Source: Planomicrobium sp. CPCC 101079
Lineage (GTDB): Bacteria > Bacillota > Bacilli > Bacillales_A > Planococcaceae
Direction: 5' to 3'
Length of the DNA stretch: 64,000 nucleotides
Assembly (NCBI RefSeq): GCF_007859275.1
Contig: NZ_VOHC01000011.1
Coordinates: 186,001-250,000 of the forward strand
Shown: one piece after another, positions 38,298 through 47,344 of the stretch
Numbering within the stretch: position 1 is the stretch's first letter
Layout of the letters: each line of letters starts with the position of its first letter
Program-made: the position numbers and the translations under genes
Notes under the pieces: generated by a model
Databases searched by the model: none
What the model was told of the DNA's origin: nothing
The model's input: the letters and a program-made list of their open reading frames with translations, nothing else

Positions 38298-39452
38298 ATG
38301 GCTGAAAAGTCTGAACGCCCAAATGAAGTTGAAGCAAGCAATGTTCCATTGACTATTGAAGGTCCAGAAGCAGGAATTGAAGAAGCGAAAAAACAGTTGA
38401 TCGAATTAGGAAAGAAAACCGGTGAACTCAACTATGAACAGATTGCCGATAAATTAGCCGTCTTTGAAATGGAATCCGATCAGGTCGAAGAATTTATCGA
38501 TCAATTGGAGGGCCATGGCATTGAATTGGAACGCAAAACGGACGACGAGGAACATTTGGACCGTCTTATGAAACCAACGGAAGAAAAGTTCGACTTGAAT
38601 GACTTAAGTGTTCCACCGGGGGTTAAAATCAATGACCCGGTCCGCATGTACTTGAAAGAAATCGGACGCGTTGACTTGTTGAAAGCGGAAGAAGAAGTCC
38701 GTTTGGCAAAACTGATTGAACAAGGCGATGAAGAAGCGAAAAAACGCCTTGCTGAAGCGAACTTGCGTCTCGTTGTCAGCATTGCGAAACGCTATGTGGG
38801 CCGCGGCATGCTGTTCTTGGATCTTATTCAAGAAGGAAATATGGGTCTGATCAAAGCTGTTGAAAAGTTTGATTACTCGAAAGGCTTTAAGTTCAGTACT
38901 TATGCCACTTGGTGGATTCGCCAAGCCATTACCCGTGCGATTGCCGATCAAGCGCGCACCATCCGCATTCCAGTGCATATGGTTGAAACGATCAATAAAT
39001 TGATCCGTGTGCAGCGCCAGTTGCTGCAAGACCTGGGCCGTGAACCTTCACCAGAAGAAATTGGGGAAGAGATGGATCTTTTGCCTGAAAAAGTCCGGGA
39101 AATCTTGAAAATTGCACAAGAGCCGGTATCTTTGGAAACGCCGATTGGGGAAGAAGATGATTCCCATTTAGGTGATTTCATCGAAGATTCGGATGCCCAA
39201 TCGCCATCTGACCATGCCGCTTATGAGTTGCTGAAAGAGCAATTGGAAGATGTATTGGACACGTTGACGGACCGTGAAGAAAACGTGCTTCGCCTGCGTT
39301 TCGGCCTTGATGATGGCCGTACCCGAACACTTGAAGAAGTAGGGAAAGTATTCGGTGTAACGCGTGAACGAATCCGCCAAATTGAAGCAAAAGCGCTTCG
39401 TAAGCTGCGCCACCCATCCAGAAGCAAACGCTTGAAAGACTTTTTGGAATAG
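38298..39452 (+). CDS. sigA: RNA polymerase primary sigma factor SigA (RpoD)
   Basis: This is the housekeeping sigma factor. The 384 residues have region 1.1 ([21 protein letters not shown]), 1.2 ([11 protein letters not shown]), region 2 ([30 protein letters not shown], which read the -10), region 3 and region 4 ([20 protein letters not shown], which reads the -35). The order dnaG-sigA matches relatives. AAGGAGGAA precedes ATG 38298. Confidence 0.98.
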   Translation: MAEKSERPNEVEASNVPLTIEGPEAGIEEAKKQLIELGKKTGELNYEQIADKLAVFEMESDQVEEFIDQLEGHGIELERKTDDEEHLDRLMKPTEEKFDLNDLSVPPGVKINDPVRMYLKEIGRVDLLKAEEEVRLAKLIEQGDEEAKKRLAEANLRLVVSIAKRYVGRGMLFLDLIQEGNMGLIKAVEKFDYSKGFKFSTYATWWIRQAITRAIADQARTIRIPVHMVETINKLIRVQRQLLQDLGREPSPEEIGEEMDLLPEKVREILKIAQEPVSLETPIGEEDDSHLGDFIEDSDAQSPSDHAAYELLKEQLEDVLDTLTDREENVLRLRFGLDDGRTRTLEEVGKVFGVTRERIRQIEAKALRKLRHPSRSKRLKDFLE

Positions 39453-39460
39453 AATTGGAG

Positions 39461-39493
39461 AACCGCTCATTGCATCATGATGAGCGGTTTTTT
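39461..39493 (+). terminator. Terminator after sigA
   Basis: AACCGCTCAT (39461-39470) pairs perfectly with ATGAGCGGTT (39480-39489), then T6. Confidence 0.93.
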
Positions 39494-39543
39494 ATATCCA
39501 AATATTATTTTAAGAGAAAAGCGGACGGTTTTTTGATTATAAG

Positions 39544-39573
39544 TTGAGTTTAATCGAATTTTAACGATATAAT
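39544..39573 (+). promoter_or_regulatory. Promoter of the acyl-CoA dehydrogenase gene
   Basis: TTGAGT (39544-39549) and TATAAT (39568-39573) are 18 bases apart, 42 bases before the start codon. Confidence 0.65.
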
Positions 39574-39578
39574 GAAAT

Positions 39579-39594
39579 ATGTAAGCGTATTCAT
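39579..39594 (+). promoter_or_regulatory. Catabolite-responsive element (cre, CcpA site)
   Basis: ATGTAAGCGTATTCAT fits the cre consensus WTGNAARCGNWWWCAW at every position. It begins 5 bases after the -10, covering the transcription start, the position where CcpA represses. Confidence 0.8.
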
Positions 39595-39614
39595 GACAAA
39601 GGGGATGTAAGAAT

Positions 39615-40754
39615 ATGAACTTCGATTTGACGCAAGAACAGCAAATGATCAAAAAGACCGTCAAGGAATTTGCCGATAAAGTCGTGGCCCCAGGTGCAAT
39701 TGACAGGGACCGGACTAAAGCATTTCCAAAAGAAATTTTCAGACAGCTGTCCGACATGGGGATGATGGGCTTGCCGTTTGATGAAAAATACGGCGGTGCC
39801 GGGGCGGATACAATCAGCTTTGCTATCGTGACCGAAGAATTAAGCCGCGCCTGCGCTTCTACAGGAATCACTTATTCGGCGCATATTTCATTAGGTGGGG
39901 CTCCATTGAATCTATTTGGCACCGAAGAGCAAAAAGAAAAATATTTGACGCCGATTTGTACGGGTGAATCGTTTGGCGCGTTCGGATTAACAGAACCAAA
40001 CGCCGGCTCGGATGCGGGCGGAACAGAGACGCGTGCTGTAGAAGACGGCGACGACTGGGTAATCAACGGTTCGAAAGTATACATCACCAACGCAAGCTAT
40101 GCCAAGCACTTGGCGTTGACAGCGATCACCGGCATGAAAGACGGCAAAAAAGAAATCAGCGCCATTATTGTGCCAACGGATGCAGAAGGCTTCACAATCA
40201 TAGATAATTACGAAAAAATGGGGCTTCATTCGTCCAATACAACAGAGCTGGTCCTCGAAAACGTCCGTGTGCCGAAAGAAAACCTGCTCGGGAAGCGCGG
40301 AGAAGGCTTTAAGCAGTTTATGGTGACGCTGGATGGCGGCCGCATCGGTATTGCTGCAATGGCTGTAGGCATCGCACAAGCGGCATTTAACCGGGCCTTA
40401 AGCTATTCAAAAGAACGTAAACAGTTTGGAAAAACACTTTCTGAATTTCAAGTGACGCAGTTTAAGTTGGCAGACATGGCGATGAAGATCGAACTGGCAC
40501 GGAATATGGTATACAAAGCAGCTTGGCTGAAAGACCAGGGCCGCCCGTTTACAAAAGAAGCATCGATTGCAAAATTATATGCTTCTGAAATATCAATGGA
40601 AGTGGCAGATGAAGCAATTCAGATCCATGGGGGCTATGGTTATATGAAAGAATACGAAGTGGAGCGCTATATGCGGGATGCTAAACTGCTGGAAATCGGG
40701 GAAGGCACTTCTGAAGTTCAAAGAATGGTCATCGCCAAACAGATCGGCTGTTAA
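39615..40754 (+). CDS. Acyl-CoA dehydrogenase
   Basis: This 379-residue FAD enzyme oxidises an acyl-CoA to the enoyl-CoA. It has FGLTEPNAGSDAGGTETRA, the flavin-contact YITNASYA, ERKQFGKTLSEFQ and the C-terminal GGYGYMKEYEVERYMRD, where the first Glu (KEY) fits the catalytic base of the short-chain/butyryl-CoA group. Chain length cannot be told from sequence alone. It has its own promoter and a cre site, and is inserted between sigA and the cytochrome gene relative to B. subtilis. AAAGGGGATG precedes ATG 39615. Confidence 0.92.
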   Translation: MNFDLTQEQQMIKKTVKEFADKVVAPGAIDRDRTKAFPKEIFRQLSDMGMMGLPFDEKYGGAGADTISFAIVTEELSRACASTGITYSAHISLGGAPLNLFGTEEQKEKYLTPICTGESFGAFGLTEPNAGSDAGGTETRAVEDGDDWVINGSKVYITNASYAKHLALTAITGMKDGKKEISAIIVPTDAEGFTIIDNYEKMGLHSSNTTELVLENVRVPKENLLGKRGEGFKQFMVTLDGGRIGIAAMAVGIAQAAFNRALSYSKERKQFGKTLSEFQVTQFKLADMAMKIELARNMVYKAAWLKDQGRPFTKEASIAKLYASEISMEVADEAIQIHGGYGYMKEYEVERYMRDAKLLEIGEGTSEVQRMVIAKQIGC

Positions 40755-40881
40755 ATTACTGATTTTGTCACAAACAAGCAAAAGTTATCCTTTAATACTT
40801 TTCGTTTTGCTCATAATACAGTACAATAATGATTGATACAAATGCTATCAGTATGCAGAACAGAGAGAAGGAGGGTAACGG

Positions 40882-41280
40882 ATGCAAAAAAATGCAATTG
40901 TACCTTATATCTTAATCATGGCTTTCGGTATTGGACTCATTTTCTTCCTTTCATTAGAAGGAGTAAATAACCAAGAAGAGATTGCCAGCGAAGGCGAAGA
41001 ACAAGCTGCAGGAGAAGAAGGCGGCGAAGCTGCTCCAGAAGGCGACGGCGGCAGCCCAGAGTCAACTGAATTCGATCCTGAAGCTCAAGCGCAACAAAGC
41101 TGTGTTTCTTGCCACGGATCAAGCTATGAAGGCCAAGTTGGACCATCACTTGTTGATACTCAATTGAGCCAAGAAGAAATCGAACAAATTATTGCTGAAG
41201 GTAAAGGCTCAATGCCTGGCGGACTTGTTGAAGGCGAAAACATTCCGGCTATGGCTGAGTGGGTCTTATCACTCGAATAG
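40882..41280 (+). CDS. cccA: Membrane-anchored cytochrome c (c550 type)
   Basis: This 132-residue protein has an N-terminal membrane anchor (about 7-24), a Glu/Gly/Ala-rich linker (about 34-68) and a small class I cytochrome domain with the heme site CVSCH (about 73-77); the Met in KGSMPGG is the likely second axial ligand. Architecture and place near sigA match CccA of B. subtilis. It acts in electron transfer outside the membrane. GGAGGGTAACGG precedes ATG 40882. Confidence 0.92.
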   Translation: MQKNAIVPYILIMAFGIGLIFFLSLEGVNNQEEIASEGEEQAAGEEGGEAAPEGDGGSPESTEFDPEAQAQQSCVSCHGSSYEGQVGPSLVDTQLSQEEIEQIIAEGKGSMPGGLVEGENIPAMAEWVLSLE

Positions 41281-41286
41281 TATCAA

Positions 41287-41320
41287 AAAACCCTTAGTTC
41301 TCCCTGAGCTAAGGGTTTTC
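41287..41320 (+). terminator. Terminator after cccA
   Basis: AAAACCCTTAG (41287-41297) pairs perfectly with CTAAGGGTTTT (41309-41319). Confidence 0.87.
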
Positions 41321-41340
41321 TGTTGATTGGGAGGATGTAT

Positions 41341-42054
41341 ATGAACGCACAACAATTATCAACAAGGCTCATGCGGGTGGCAGCGCATGTGCCGGTAAAC
41401 TCAGTCGTGGCTGATATTGGCAGTGACCATGCTTATTTGCCTTGTTATTTAGTGTTGAACGGCAAAGCGCGACGGGCGATTGCTGGCGAAGTGGTCAAAG
41501 GGCCCTACGAATCCGCCCGCAGCCAAGTCAAGCAAGAGCAGTTGGAAGACCGGATCGAAGTGAGGCTGGCCAGTGGGCTGGATGTGGTTTATGCAGAGGA
41601 TGGCGTGACGGCTGTAACGATCGCCGGCATGGGTGGGCCGCTTATTCGGTCGATACTCGATGCCGGACCTGAACGCTTGATTGGCGTGGAACGGTTGATT
41701 TTGCAGCCGAACGTCCATGCCAAAGCAATTCGGGAATGGGCTGAAACAAACAGCTGGGCAATTTCCGAAGAGGAAATTTTAAAAGAAAATGATAAAATAT
41801 ACGAAATCCTTGTTCTTGAGCCATCAAAAAAGCCGGTAAGGTTTTCTCCGGCTGAGTTCCTCATGGGTCCTGAGTTGATGAAGCAGTTTTCCGAGGTTTT
41901 TCAAGAAAAATGGCAGCGGGAATGTTCACAATGGAAAAAAATTGTACACGCGATGGAAACTACGGTTGAAACGCCAGAAATCATAGAAAAAAAACAAGAA
42001 TTGCTGGAGAAGATCAAACTTGTAGAAGAGGTGTTGCATGGTGAAAATACCTAA
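41341..42054 (+). CDS. trmK: tRNA (adenine22-N1)-methyltransferase TrmK
   Basis: TrmK methylates N1 of A22 in the tRNA D loop. The 237 residues have SAM motif I VADIGSDHAYLP, AGEVVKGPYESAR and the family motif TIAGMGGPLI with LQPNVHA. The C-terminus is a coiled coil. I choose ATG 41341 behind GGGAGGATG. The end overlaps the next gene by 17 bases; TrmK and the Nif3 protein are a standard pair. Confidence 0.95.
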   Translation: MNAQQLSTRLMRVAAHVPVNSVVADIGSDHAYLPCYLVLNGKARRAIAGEVVKGPYESARSQVKQEQLEDRIEVRLASGLDVVYAEDGVTAVTIAGMGGPLIRSILDAGPERLIGVERLILQPNVHAKAIREWAETNSWAISEEEILKENDKIYEILVLEPSKKPVRFSPAEFLMGPELMKQFSEVFQEKWQRECSQWKKIVHAMETTVETPEIIEKKQELLEKIKLVEEVLHGENT

Positions 42055-43150
42055 TGGCCAACAAATCATTGAAGAGTTCGAGAAATGGTCTCCGAAGTAT
42101 TTAGCAATGGAAGGCGATCCGGTCGGTTTGCATGTCGGCACGTTAAACAAAAAAGTCGAACGGGTTCTGGTAACGTTGGATGTAAATGAAAAAGTGGTGG
42201 ATGAAGCGATTGCCAAACGGGCAGGTTTAATCATCGCCCACCATCCGCCGATTTACCGTCCATTAAAGTCGCTGCAGACGGACTTTCCACAAGGACGCTT
42301 GATGGAAAAACTGATCAAGCACGACATCGCAGTTTATGCGGCTCATACCAACTTGGATGTAGCGACTGGAGGCGTCAACGATCTGTTGGCGGAAGCCCTT
42401 GGTTTGAAAGATACAAAAGTATTGGTGCCGACCTATGAAGCGGAGCTTGTGAAAATTGCAGTGTTTGTACCGGAAAGCCACGAGGAGCAAGTGCGCGATG
42501 CACTTGGGAAAGCTGGTGCTGGTGCCATCGGGGATTATGAACACTGCAGTTACACGCTGTCAGGCACAGGCCGTTTCCGGCCGACTGCGGGAGCGGATCC
42601 ATTTATTGGAGAGCCAGGGAAAATGGAAACCACGGCAGAATCAAAAATTGAAGTGGTTATCCGCAAAAAGGAAAAAGACCGCGCAATCAAAGCGATGATT
42701 GCTGCACATCCGTATGAGGAAGTAGCATATGATGTATTCACGTTGGAAAACAAAGAAGTGGCGATGGGGCTAGGGCGCGTCGGCAATCTGGAAACTGCAA
42801 CGTCCTTGGCAGATTTTACCGAGCTTGTGAAAAAACGCTTAGAGGTCCCGGCAGTGCGTGTCGTCGGCGAACTCGAAAAACAAATCAAGAAAGTGGCAGT
42901 GCTTGGGGGCGATGGAAACAAATATATCCAAGCGGCTAAACGCTCAGGTGCTGATGTCTATGTGACGGGGGATTTGTACTTTCATGTTGCTCAAGATGCG
43001 GAAGCGATGGGGCTTGCCGTAGTCGATCCCGGCCACCATGTCGAGAAAGTGATGATTAGAGGCGTTGTTAACCATATGGCGAAAACAACAGAGTGGCAAT
43101 GTGAATTTATCGCTTCGGAAGTCGATACTGAGCCGTTCCAGTTCAAATAA
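42038..43150 (+). CDS. yqfO: Nif3-like dinuclear metal centre protein (YqfO family)
   Basis: This 370-residue protein has the Nif3 metal ligands: IIAHHPPIY (His pair), HTNLDVATGG and the C-terminal DPGHHVEK. An inserted PII/CutA-like domain (about 125-235, AELVKIAVFVPESHEEQV onward) is typical of the Bacillales version. Members are proposed GTP cyclohydrolase I-like or metal-dependent hydrolases; function is not settled. It follows trmK with coupled translation. Confidence 0.92.
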   Translation: MVKIPNGQQIIEEFEKWSPKYLAMEGDPVGLHVGTLNKKVERVLVTLDVNEKVVDEAIAKRAGLIIAHHPPIYRPLKSLQTDFPQGRLMEKLIKHDIAVYAAHTNLDVATGGVNDLLAEALGLKDTKVLVPTYEAELVKIAVFVPESHEEQVRDALGKAGAGAIGDYEHCSYTLSGTGRFRPTAGADPFIGEPGKMETTAESKIEVVIRKKEKDRAIKAMIAAHPYEEVAYDVFTLENKEVAMGLGRVGNLETATSLADFTELVKKRLEVPAVRVVGELEKQIKKVAVLGGDGNKYIQAAKRSGADVYVTGDLYFHVAQDAEAMGLAVVDPGHHVEKVMIRGVVNHMAKTTEWQCEFIASEVDTEPFQFK

Positions 43151-43151
43151 G

Positions 43152-43186
43152 AACACAGATGAGCATTTTCATCTGTGTTTTTATTT
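43152..43186 (+). terminator. Terminator after yqfO
   Basis: AACACAGATGA (43152-43162) pairs with TCATCTGTGTT (43169-43179), then TTTATTTTT. It also lies at the end of the converging minus-strand gene. Confidence 0.8.
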
Positions 43187-43696
43187 TTCCACAGGCAACT
43201 TGTCGAGAAAAGCTTGCACTTTTCGGGGGCTGTCTAAGATGATGATAGTTTTTTCAGCTGACAAATTGTAGAGCATATCCAATACGCCCGGCCTCTTTGT
43301 ATGCGGGTACTGCCAGACCCATCTCAGGAAATCGAGATTGATCTTTTCTTTGCATCCAACAGCCATATCCGTTCGTGGTTTTCGGCGAAACTGCCATCTT
43401 CTTTTGATTACGCGATACAAACACAAAATTCTTGGCATATCCAAAAAGATGATGGTATCAGCAGCCGTCAAGCGCATTTCCAGTGTGCCGTTGTAGTTGC
43501 CGTCGATGATCCAACTGTCTTTTTCGATCAATTGCTGCTGAATATGCCGCTGCTCCGCTTTAGCGGTTGGCTCCCAGCCAGGTTTCCAAAGCAATGCGTC
43601 CAAATGGTGGACGCCAATTCCAAGTTTGCCGTCCAAGGACCTGGCAAAAGTGGATTTGCCAGACCCGCCGGAGCCAATTACTGCAATCTTTTTCAT
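43181..43696 (-). CDS. P-loop kinase-like protein, FlaR/'topology modulation' family
   Basis: This 171-residue protein starts MKKIAVIGSGGSGKSTFARS, a Walker A loop at residues 7-15, followed by HHLDALLWKPGW, WIIDGNY and LDMPR, the pattern of small adenylate-kinase-like ATPases named DNA topology modulation protein (FlaR-like). The name is historical; the function is unknown and a nucleotide or small-molecule kinase is equally likely. It follows ispH on the minus strand after a terminator. It interrupts the Bacillus gene order. Confidence 0.82.
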   Translation of the reverse strand: MKKIAVIGSGGSGKSTFARSLDGKLGIGVHHLDALLWKPGWEPTAKAEQRHIQQQLIEKDSWIIDGNYNGTLEMRLTAADTIIFLDMPRILCLYRVIKRRWQFRRKPRTDMAVGCKEKINLDFLRWVWQYPHTKRPGVLDMLYNLSAEKTIIILDSPRKVQAFLDKLPVEK

Positions 43697-43721
43697 GTTC
43701 TCACTCCGCTTTTTTGGGGGT

Positions 43722-43751
43722 AAAAAACACGAACCTGTTATCGGCTCGTGT
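43722..43751 (-). terminator. Terminator after ispH
   Basis: On the minus strand CACGAGCC (43750-43743) pairs with GGTTCGTG (43735-43728) with one G-U pair, followed by T6. Confidence 0.8.
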
Positions 43752-43759
43752 AAGTGGTT

Positions 43760-44740
43760 TTATTCGCCCACCGGATAAGGTTCAATCCGCTCGGACGGTT
43801 TCGGATGCTTGATTTTCGGCAATATCTTATTAAGTGGCACACTTCGTGCCAAATCGTGGGTTGCTGGGTCGGCCGGGTCGTAATTGTCAAGGAAAGTCAT
43901 CACTTCTTTGACAATCGGCGTCGGCGTGGATGCGCCGGCTGTAATTGCCACATTCTCGATGCCATCAAGCCATTCCAATTTCAGTTCGGACAAATCGGAT
44001 ATGCGGTAAGCAGGGGTTCCGGCAATATCTTGTGACACTTGCGCCAAGCGGTTTGAGTTATTGCTCATTGGATCGCCGATTACGATCAGCAGATCTGCGT
44101 CGACGGCCTGTTCAGCAACAGCTTCTTGCCGCACTTGGGTAGCAAGGCAAATTTCCTTGTGGACCTCTGAATGCGGGAATTTTTCTTTCAGCCGTTCCAT
44201 CAAATGGACAACGTCCCATTGGCTCATGGTCGTTTGGTTGGTGACAATGATTTTTTCGGAATCCAGTTCCAGGTTGTTGACATCTTCGACCGTTTCGACC
44301 AAATGGACCATATCAGGCGCAACGCCAATTGCCCCTTCAGGTTCCGGGTGGCCATTTTTGCCGATATAGACAATTTGATAACCTTCCGCCGTTTTTTCAC
44401 GAATCAAATCATGTGTGACGGTTACGTCCGGGCAAGTTGCGTCTATCGACACCAGCCCTTTTCGTTTAGCGAGCTCCCGGACTTGCGGTGAAACCCCGTG
44501 AGCCGTGAAAATGACCGTTCCCGTCTCGACTTTTTCGAGAATCTCCAAACGGTTTTTGCCGTCCAAGGTGATGATGCCATCTGCCTCAAACGCATCCGTC
44601 ACATGTTTGTTATGGACAATCATTCCCAATATATATATAGGGCGTGGCAAAGTTTCGTCCATTGCCGCATTTTTCGCAATGACCATTGCATCGACCACTC
44701 CATAGCAATAACCTCTTGGCGATATTTTTTTGACTTTCAT
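43760..44740 (-). CDS. ispH: 4-hydroxy-3-methylbut-2-enyl diphosphate reductase
   Basis: IspH makes IPP and DMAPP, the last step of the MEP isoprenoid pathway. The 326 residues have the iron-sulfur Cys ligands in [15 protein letters not shown] and NLNKILPKI-type C-terminal surroundings (third ligand in [11 protein letters not shown]), with HGVSP and the TNQTTMS loop. The start at 44740 follows GAAAGGAGTG. It is on the minus strand, unlike in B. subtilis. ispG of the same pathway lies at 50125-51252, also on the minus strand. Confidence 0.95.
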   Translation of the reverse strand: MKVKKISPRGYCYGVVDAMVIAKNAAMDETLPRPIYILGMIVHNKHVTDAFEADGIITLDGKNRLEILEKVETGTVIFTAHGVSPQVRELAKRKGLVSIDATCPDVTVTHDLIREKTAEGYQIVYIGKNGHPEPEGAIGVAPDMVHLVETVEDVNNLELDSEKIIVTNQTTMSQWDVVHLMERLKEKFPHSEVHKEICLATQVRQEAVAEQAVDADLLIVIGDPMSNNSNRLAQVSQDIAGTPAYRISDLSELKLEWLDGIENVAITAGASTPTPIVKEVMTFLDNYDPADPATHDLARSVPLNKILPKIKHPKPSERIEPYPVGE

Positions 44741-44771
44741 GTACCGCACTCCTTTCAACAATCATACACTC

Positions 44772-44800
44772 ATTATAACGGAGACAGCCGCCTATTACAA
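44772..44800 (-). promoter_or_regulatory. Promoter of ispH
   Basis: On the minus strand TTGTAA (44800-44795) and TATAAT (44777-44772) are 17 bases apart. A plus-strand TATAAT at 44833-44838 probably serves cshB, so the two units are divergent. Confidence 0.75.
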
Positions 44801-44868
44801 AAGATGAAATGCAAAGTGCCTTTAATTCGTGCTATAATGTACAAAGCTTAAGGAGGGAAATTCATCCC

Positions 44869-46164
44869 ATGACAAAATTCAACGATTATCCATTCAAACC
44901 GTTTCTGCAGGAAGCGGTGGCAAAACTAGGTTTCCAGGAGCCGACACCGATCCAAAAAGAAATGATGCCCCATATACTGAAAGGCAGCTCTGCAATTGGC
45001 CAATCCCATACAGGAACAGGGAAAACCCATAGTTTTATCATTCCGATTGTCGAGCGAATCGACGTGGAGAAAAAGGAAGTGCAAGCAGTTATCGCAGCGC
45101 CGACGCGAGAGCTTGGCACACAGATATACAACGAAATCTTAAAATTGGTTGAAGGCTCGGATATCGAAGTCAAGTCGTTCATCGGCGGGACCGACAAGCA
45201 GCGCTCAATCAATAAATTAAAGACTCAGCCTCACATTGTCATCGGCACACCAGGCCGCTTGAAAGATTTGGTCAGCGAGAACGCCTTATTGGTCCATACA
45301 GCCAAAATTCTTGTGGTTGATGAAGCAGATTTGGCATTCGACATGGGCTTTATTGAAGAAATCGATCAAGTGGCTGCAAAAATGCAGGAAAAACTGGAGA
45401 TGTATGTGTTCTCCGCAACCATTCCCGAAAAACTGAAGCCGTTTTTGAAAAAATACATGGAGTCTCCAGTCCATATCAATATCGGGGACAAACGCCCGAC
45501 AGCTGAAGGTTTGGATTTTTACTTGGTACCGGTCCGCAGCAAAAAGAAAGTGGAACGCCTGATTGAAGTAATGGACATCATCAACCCTTATTTGGCGATC
45601 ATTTTCGTCAACACTCGGACTAATGCTGATTACGTGGCAACTGAACTGTCGAAAAAAGGCATCCGGGTCGGCCGTGTTCATGGCGATCTGGCACCTCGTG
45701 AACGTGTGAAAATGATGAAGCAGATCCGGGATTTGGAGTTCCAATACATTGTTGCAACTGACTTAGCTGCGCGCGGCATCGATATTCAAGGCGTCAGCCA
45801 TGTCATCAACTACGAATTGCCGGAAGACCTGGAATTCTTTATCCACCGCGTCGGCCGTACTGCCCGTGCTGGCATGAAAGGCCTTGCCATTACATTATTT
45901 AAACCGGAAGAAGAAGATGCAATCGTCCGTGTTGAAAAAATGGGCATTCCATTCCAGCAAAAAGATATTGTAAAAGGCGAGTTCGTCGATTTGAAAGAGC
46001 GCCATAGCCGGAAAAATCGCGTAAGAACAGCAAATGAAGCAGATACGAAAGCGAAATCGATGGTCCATAAACCAAAAGCGGTTAAACCGGGATACAAAAA
46101 GAAAATGAAATGGAAAATGGACGAAATCAAAAAAGTTGAACGCCGCAAAAATCGCAAAAAGTAA
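44869..46164 (+). CDS. cshB: DEAD-box RNA helicase CshB
   Basis: This 431-residue ATP-dependent RNA helicase has the Q motif ([11 protein letters not shown]), SHTGTGKT (I), APTRELG (Ia), TPGRL (Ib), VDEADLAF (II, DEAD), SATIP (III), VNTRTNAD (IV) and [10 protein letters not shown] (VI), then a Lys/Arg-rich tail ([11 protein letters not shown]). The position before nfo and the size fit CshB of B. subtilis, linked to cold adaptation and RNA turnover. ATG 44869 follows AAGGAGGG; longer reading overlaps the promoter. Confidence 0.93.
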   Translation: MTKFNDYPFKPFLQEAVAKLGFQEPTPIQKEMMPHILKGSSAIGQSHTGTGKTHSFIIPIVERIDVEKKEVQAVIAAPTRELGTQIYNEILKLVEGSDIEVKSFIGGTDKQRSINKLKTQPHIVIGTPGRLKDLVSENALLVHTAKILVVDEADLAFDMGFIEEIDQVAAKMQEKLEMYVFSATIPEKLKPFLKKYMESPVHINIGDKRPTAEGLDFYLVPVRSKKKVERLIEVMDIINPYLAIIFVNTRTNADYVATELSKKGIRVGRVHGDLAPRERVKMMKQIRDLEFQYIVATDLAARGIDIQGVSHVINYELPEDLEFFIHRVGRTARAGMKGLAITLFKPEEEDAIVRVEKMGIPFQQKDIVKGEFVDLKERHSRKNRVRTANEADTKAKSMVHKPKAVKPGYKKKMKWKMDEIKKVERRKNRKK

Positions 46165-46177
46165 GGAGTTTTTTTTC

Positions 46178-47071
46178 ATGTTATTAGGATCGCACGTTTC
46201 CATGAGCGGAAAGAAAATGCTGCTTGCAGCTAGTGAAGAAGCTGCTTCGTACGGATCTTCCACGTTCATGATTTATACGGGGGCACCGCAAAACACGCGC
46301 CGCAAACCAATCGAAGAGTTAAATATCGAAGCAGGAAAGGCGCATATGACGGCAAATAATTTGTCGAATATCGTAGTCCATGCACCGTATATCATCAACT
46401 TAGGCAATACTGTCAAACCTGAAACGTTTGAGCTGGCTGTTGAATTCCTTCAAAAAGAAATTGAACGGACAGCAGCGCTCGGGGCAACACAAATTGTCTT
46501 GCATCCGGGCGCGCATGTCGGGGCCGGCGTAGACGCTGGCATCACTAAAATTATTGAAGGCTTGAATGAAGTGTTGACACAGAATTATCCGGTCAACATT
46601 GCGCTGGAGACGATGGCTGGAAAAGGGACGGAAATCGGGCGCAATTTCGAGGAAATTGCGGCAATCATCAACGGTGTGACACATAACGAACGCTTGTCTG
46701 TTTGTTTTGATACGTGCCATACGCACGATGCTGGCTATAACATCAAAGAAGATTTTAATGGGGTTCTTGAAGAATTCGACCGAATCATCGGTGTTGACCG
46801 TCTGCAAGTGCTCCACATCAATGACAGCAAAAACGTCCGAGGTGCCGGAAAAGACCGCCATGAAAACATCGGCTTTGGTGAAATTGGATTCGAAGCACTG
46901 CACGGCATCGTCCATCATCCGGACTTGATGCACGTTCCAAAAATCCTGGAGACGCCATATGTGGGACTAGATGCAAAAAATAAAAAGCCGCCTTACGCTT
47001 TTGAGATTGAAATGTTCAAGTCTGGCGTGTTTACACCAGGCGTCATTGAAGATTTGAAAACTCCTATTTGA
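46178..47071 (+). CDS. nfo: Endonuclease IV (AP endonuclease)
   Basis: Nfo cuts DNA at abasic sites in base excision repair. The 297 residues start [15 protein letters not shown] and have the tri-zinc ligands in [46 protein letters not shown] and [18 protein letters not shown] precedes ATG 46178, 13 bases after cshB, so they are co-transcribed. Confidence 0.97.
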   Translation: MLLGSHVSMSGKKMLLAASEEAASYGSSTFMIYTGAPQNTRRKPIEELNIEAGKAHMTANNLSNIVVHAPYIINLGNTVKPETFELAVEFLQKEIERTAALGATQIVLHPGAHVGAGVDAGITKIIEGLNEVLTQNYPVNIALETMAGKGTEIGRNFEEIAAIINGVTHNERLSVCFDTCHTHDAGYNIKEDFNGVLEEFDRIIGVDRLQVLHINDSKNVRGAGKDRHENIGFGEIGFEALHGIVHHPDLMHVPKILETPYVGLDAKNKKPPYAFEIEMFKSGVFTPGVIEDLKTPI

Positions 47072-47085
47072 TCCGGAATCTTTTC

Positions 47086-47115
47086 AAGCTGCCGAGAAAC
47101 TTCGGCAGCTTTTTG
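47086..47115 (+). terminator. Terminator after nfo
   Basis: AAGCTGCCGA (47086-47095) pairs perfectly with TCGGCAGCTT (47102-47111), followed by T4-5. Confidence 0.92.
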
Positions 47116-47267
47116 CATTCCCTTCCAATGGTGCTTTTAGCGAACTTGAAAAAGACAAGTTGTTTGGCAGTTTACCAATGATTAAAGACCAATTTGATTT
47201 TTAGCATCCCTTGTCAACATGTTGTCAGAACGCTTTATATTATAGAAGAGTTTTTGAGTCTAATCTA
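47116..47267. other. Gap between nfo and the zinc operon with a possible ORF remnant
   Basis: Frame 47115-47204 reads AFPSNGAFSELEKDKLFGSL then PMIKDQFDF and a stop, which looks protein-like but has no start or ribosome binding site. It may be the decayed end of a small gene; yqfT lies here in B. subtilis. I see no other feature before the promoter. Confidence 0.2.
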
Positions 47268-47296
47268 TTTACATTGGCTTCTGACTGGCTTATACT
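47268..47296 (+). promoter_or_regulatory. Promoter of the zinc uptake operon
   Basis: TTTACA (47268-47273) and TATACT (47291-47296) are 17 bases apart, 48 bases before znuC. Confidence 0.75.
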
Positions 47297-47305
47297 TTTC
47301 TAATG

Positions 47306-47328
47306 TAAATCGTAATGACTCTTAATTA
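47306..47328 (+). promoter_or_regulatory. Candidate Zur operator
   Basis: TAAATCGTAAT, G, ACTCTTAATTA: the left half equals the Zur-box half site (consensus AAATCGTAATNATTACGATTT), the right half matches 6 of 11. It lies just after the -10. An exact 10-base inverted repeat (47295-47304 and 47325-47334) encloses it. Confidence 0.5.
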
Positions 47329-47344
47329 GAAAAGAGGCAGCACT

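Noticed and set aside
43301-43723. A 140-codon plus-strand frame opposite the P-loop gene
   Set aside because: The minus-strand frame has a clear Walker A start and a ribosome binding site; this one has neither.
46400-46933. A 177-codon minus-strand frame inside nfo
   Set aside because: Shadow of a confirmed gene; no promoter or Shine-Dalgarno sequence.
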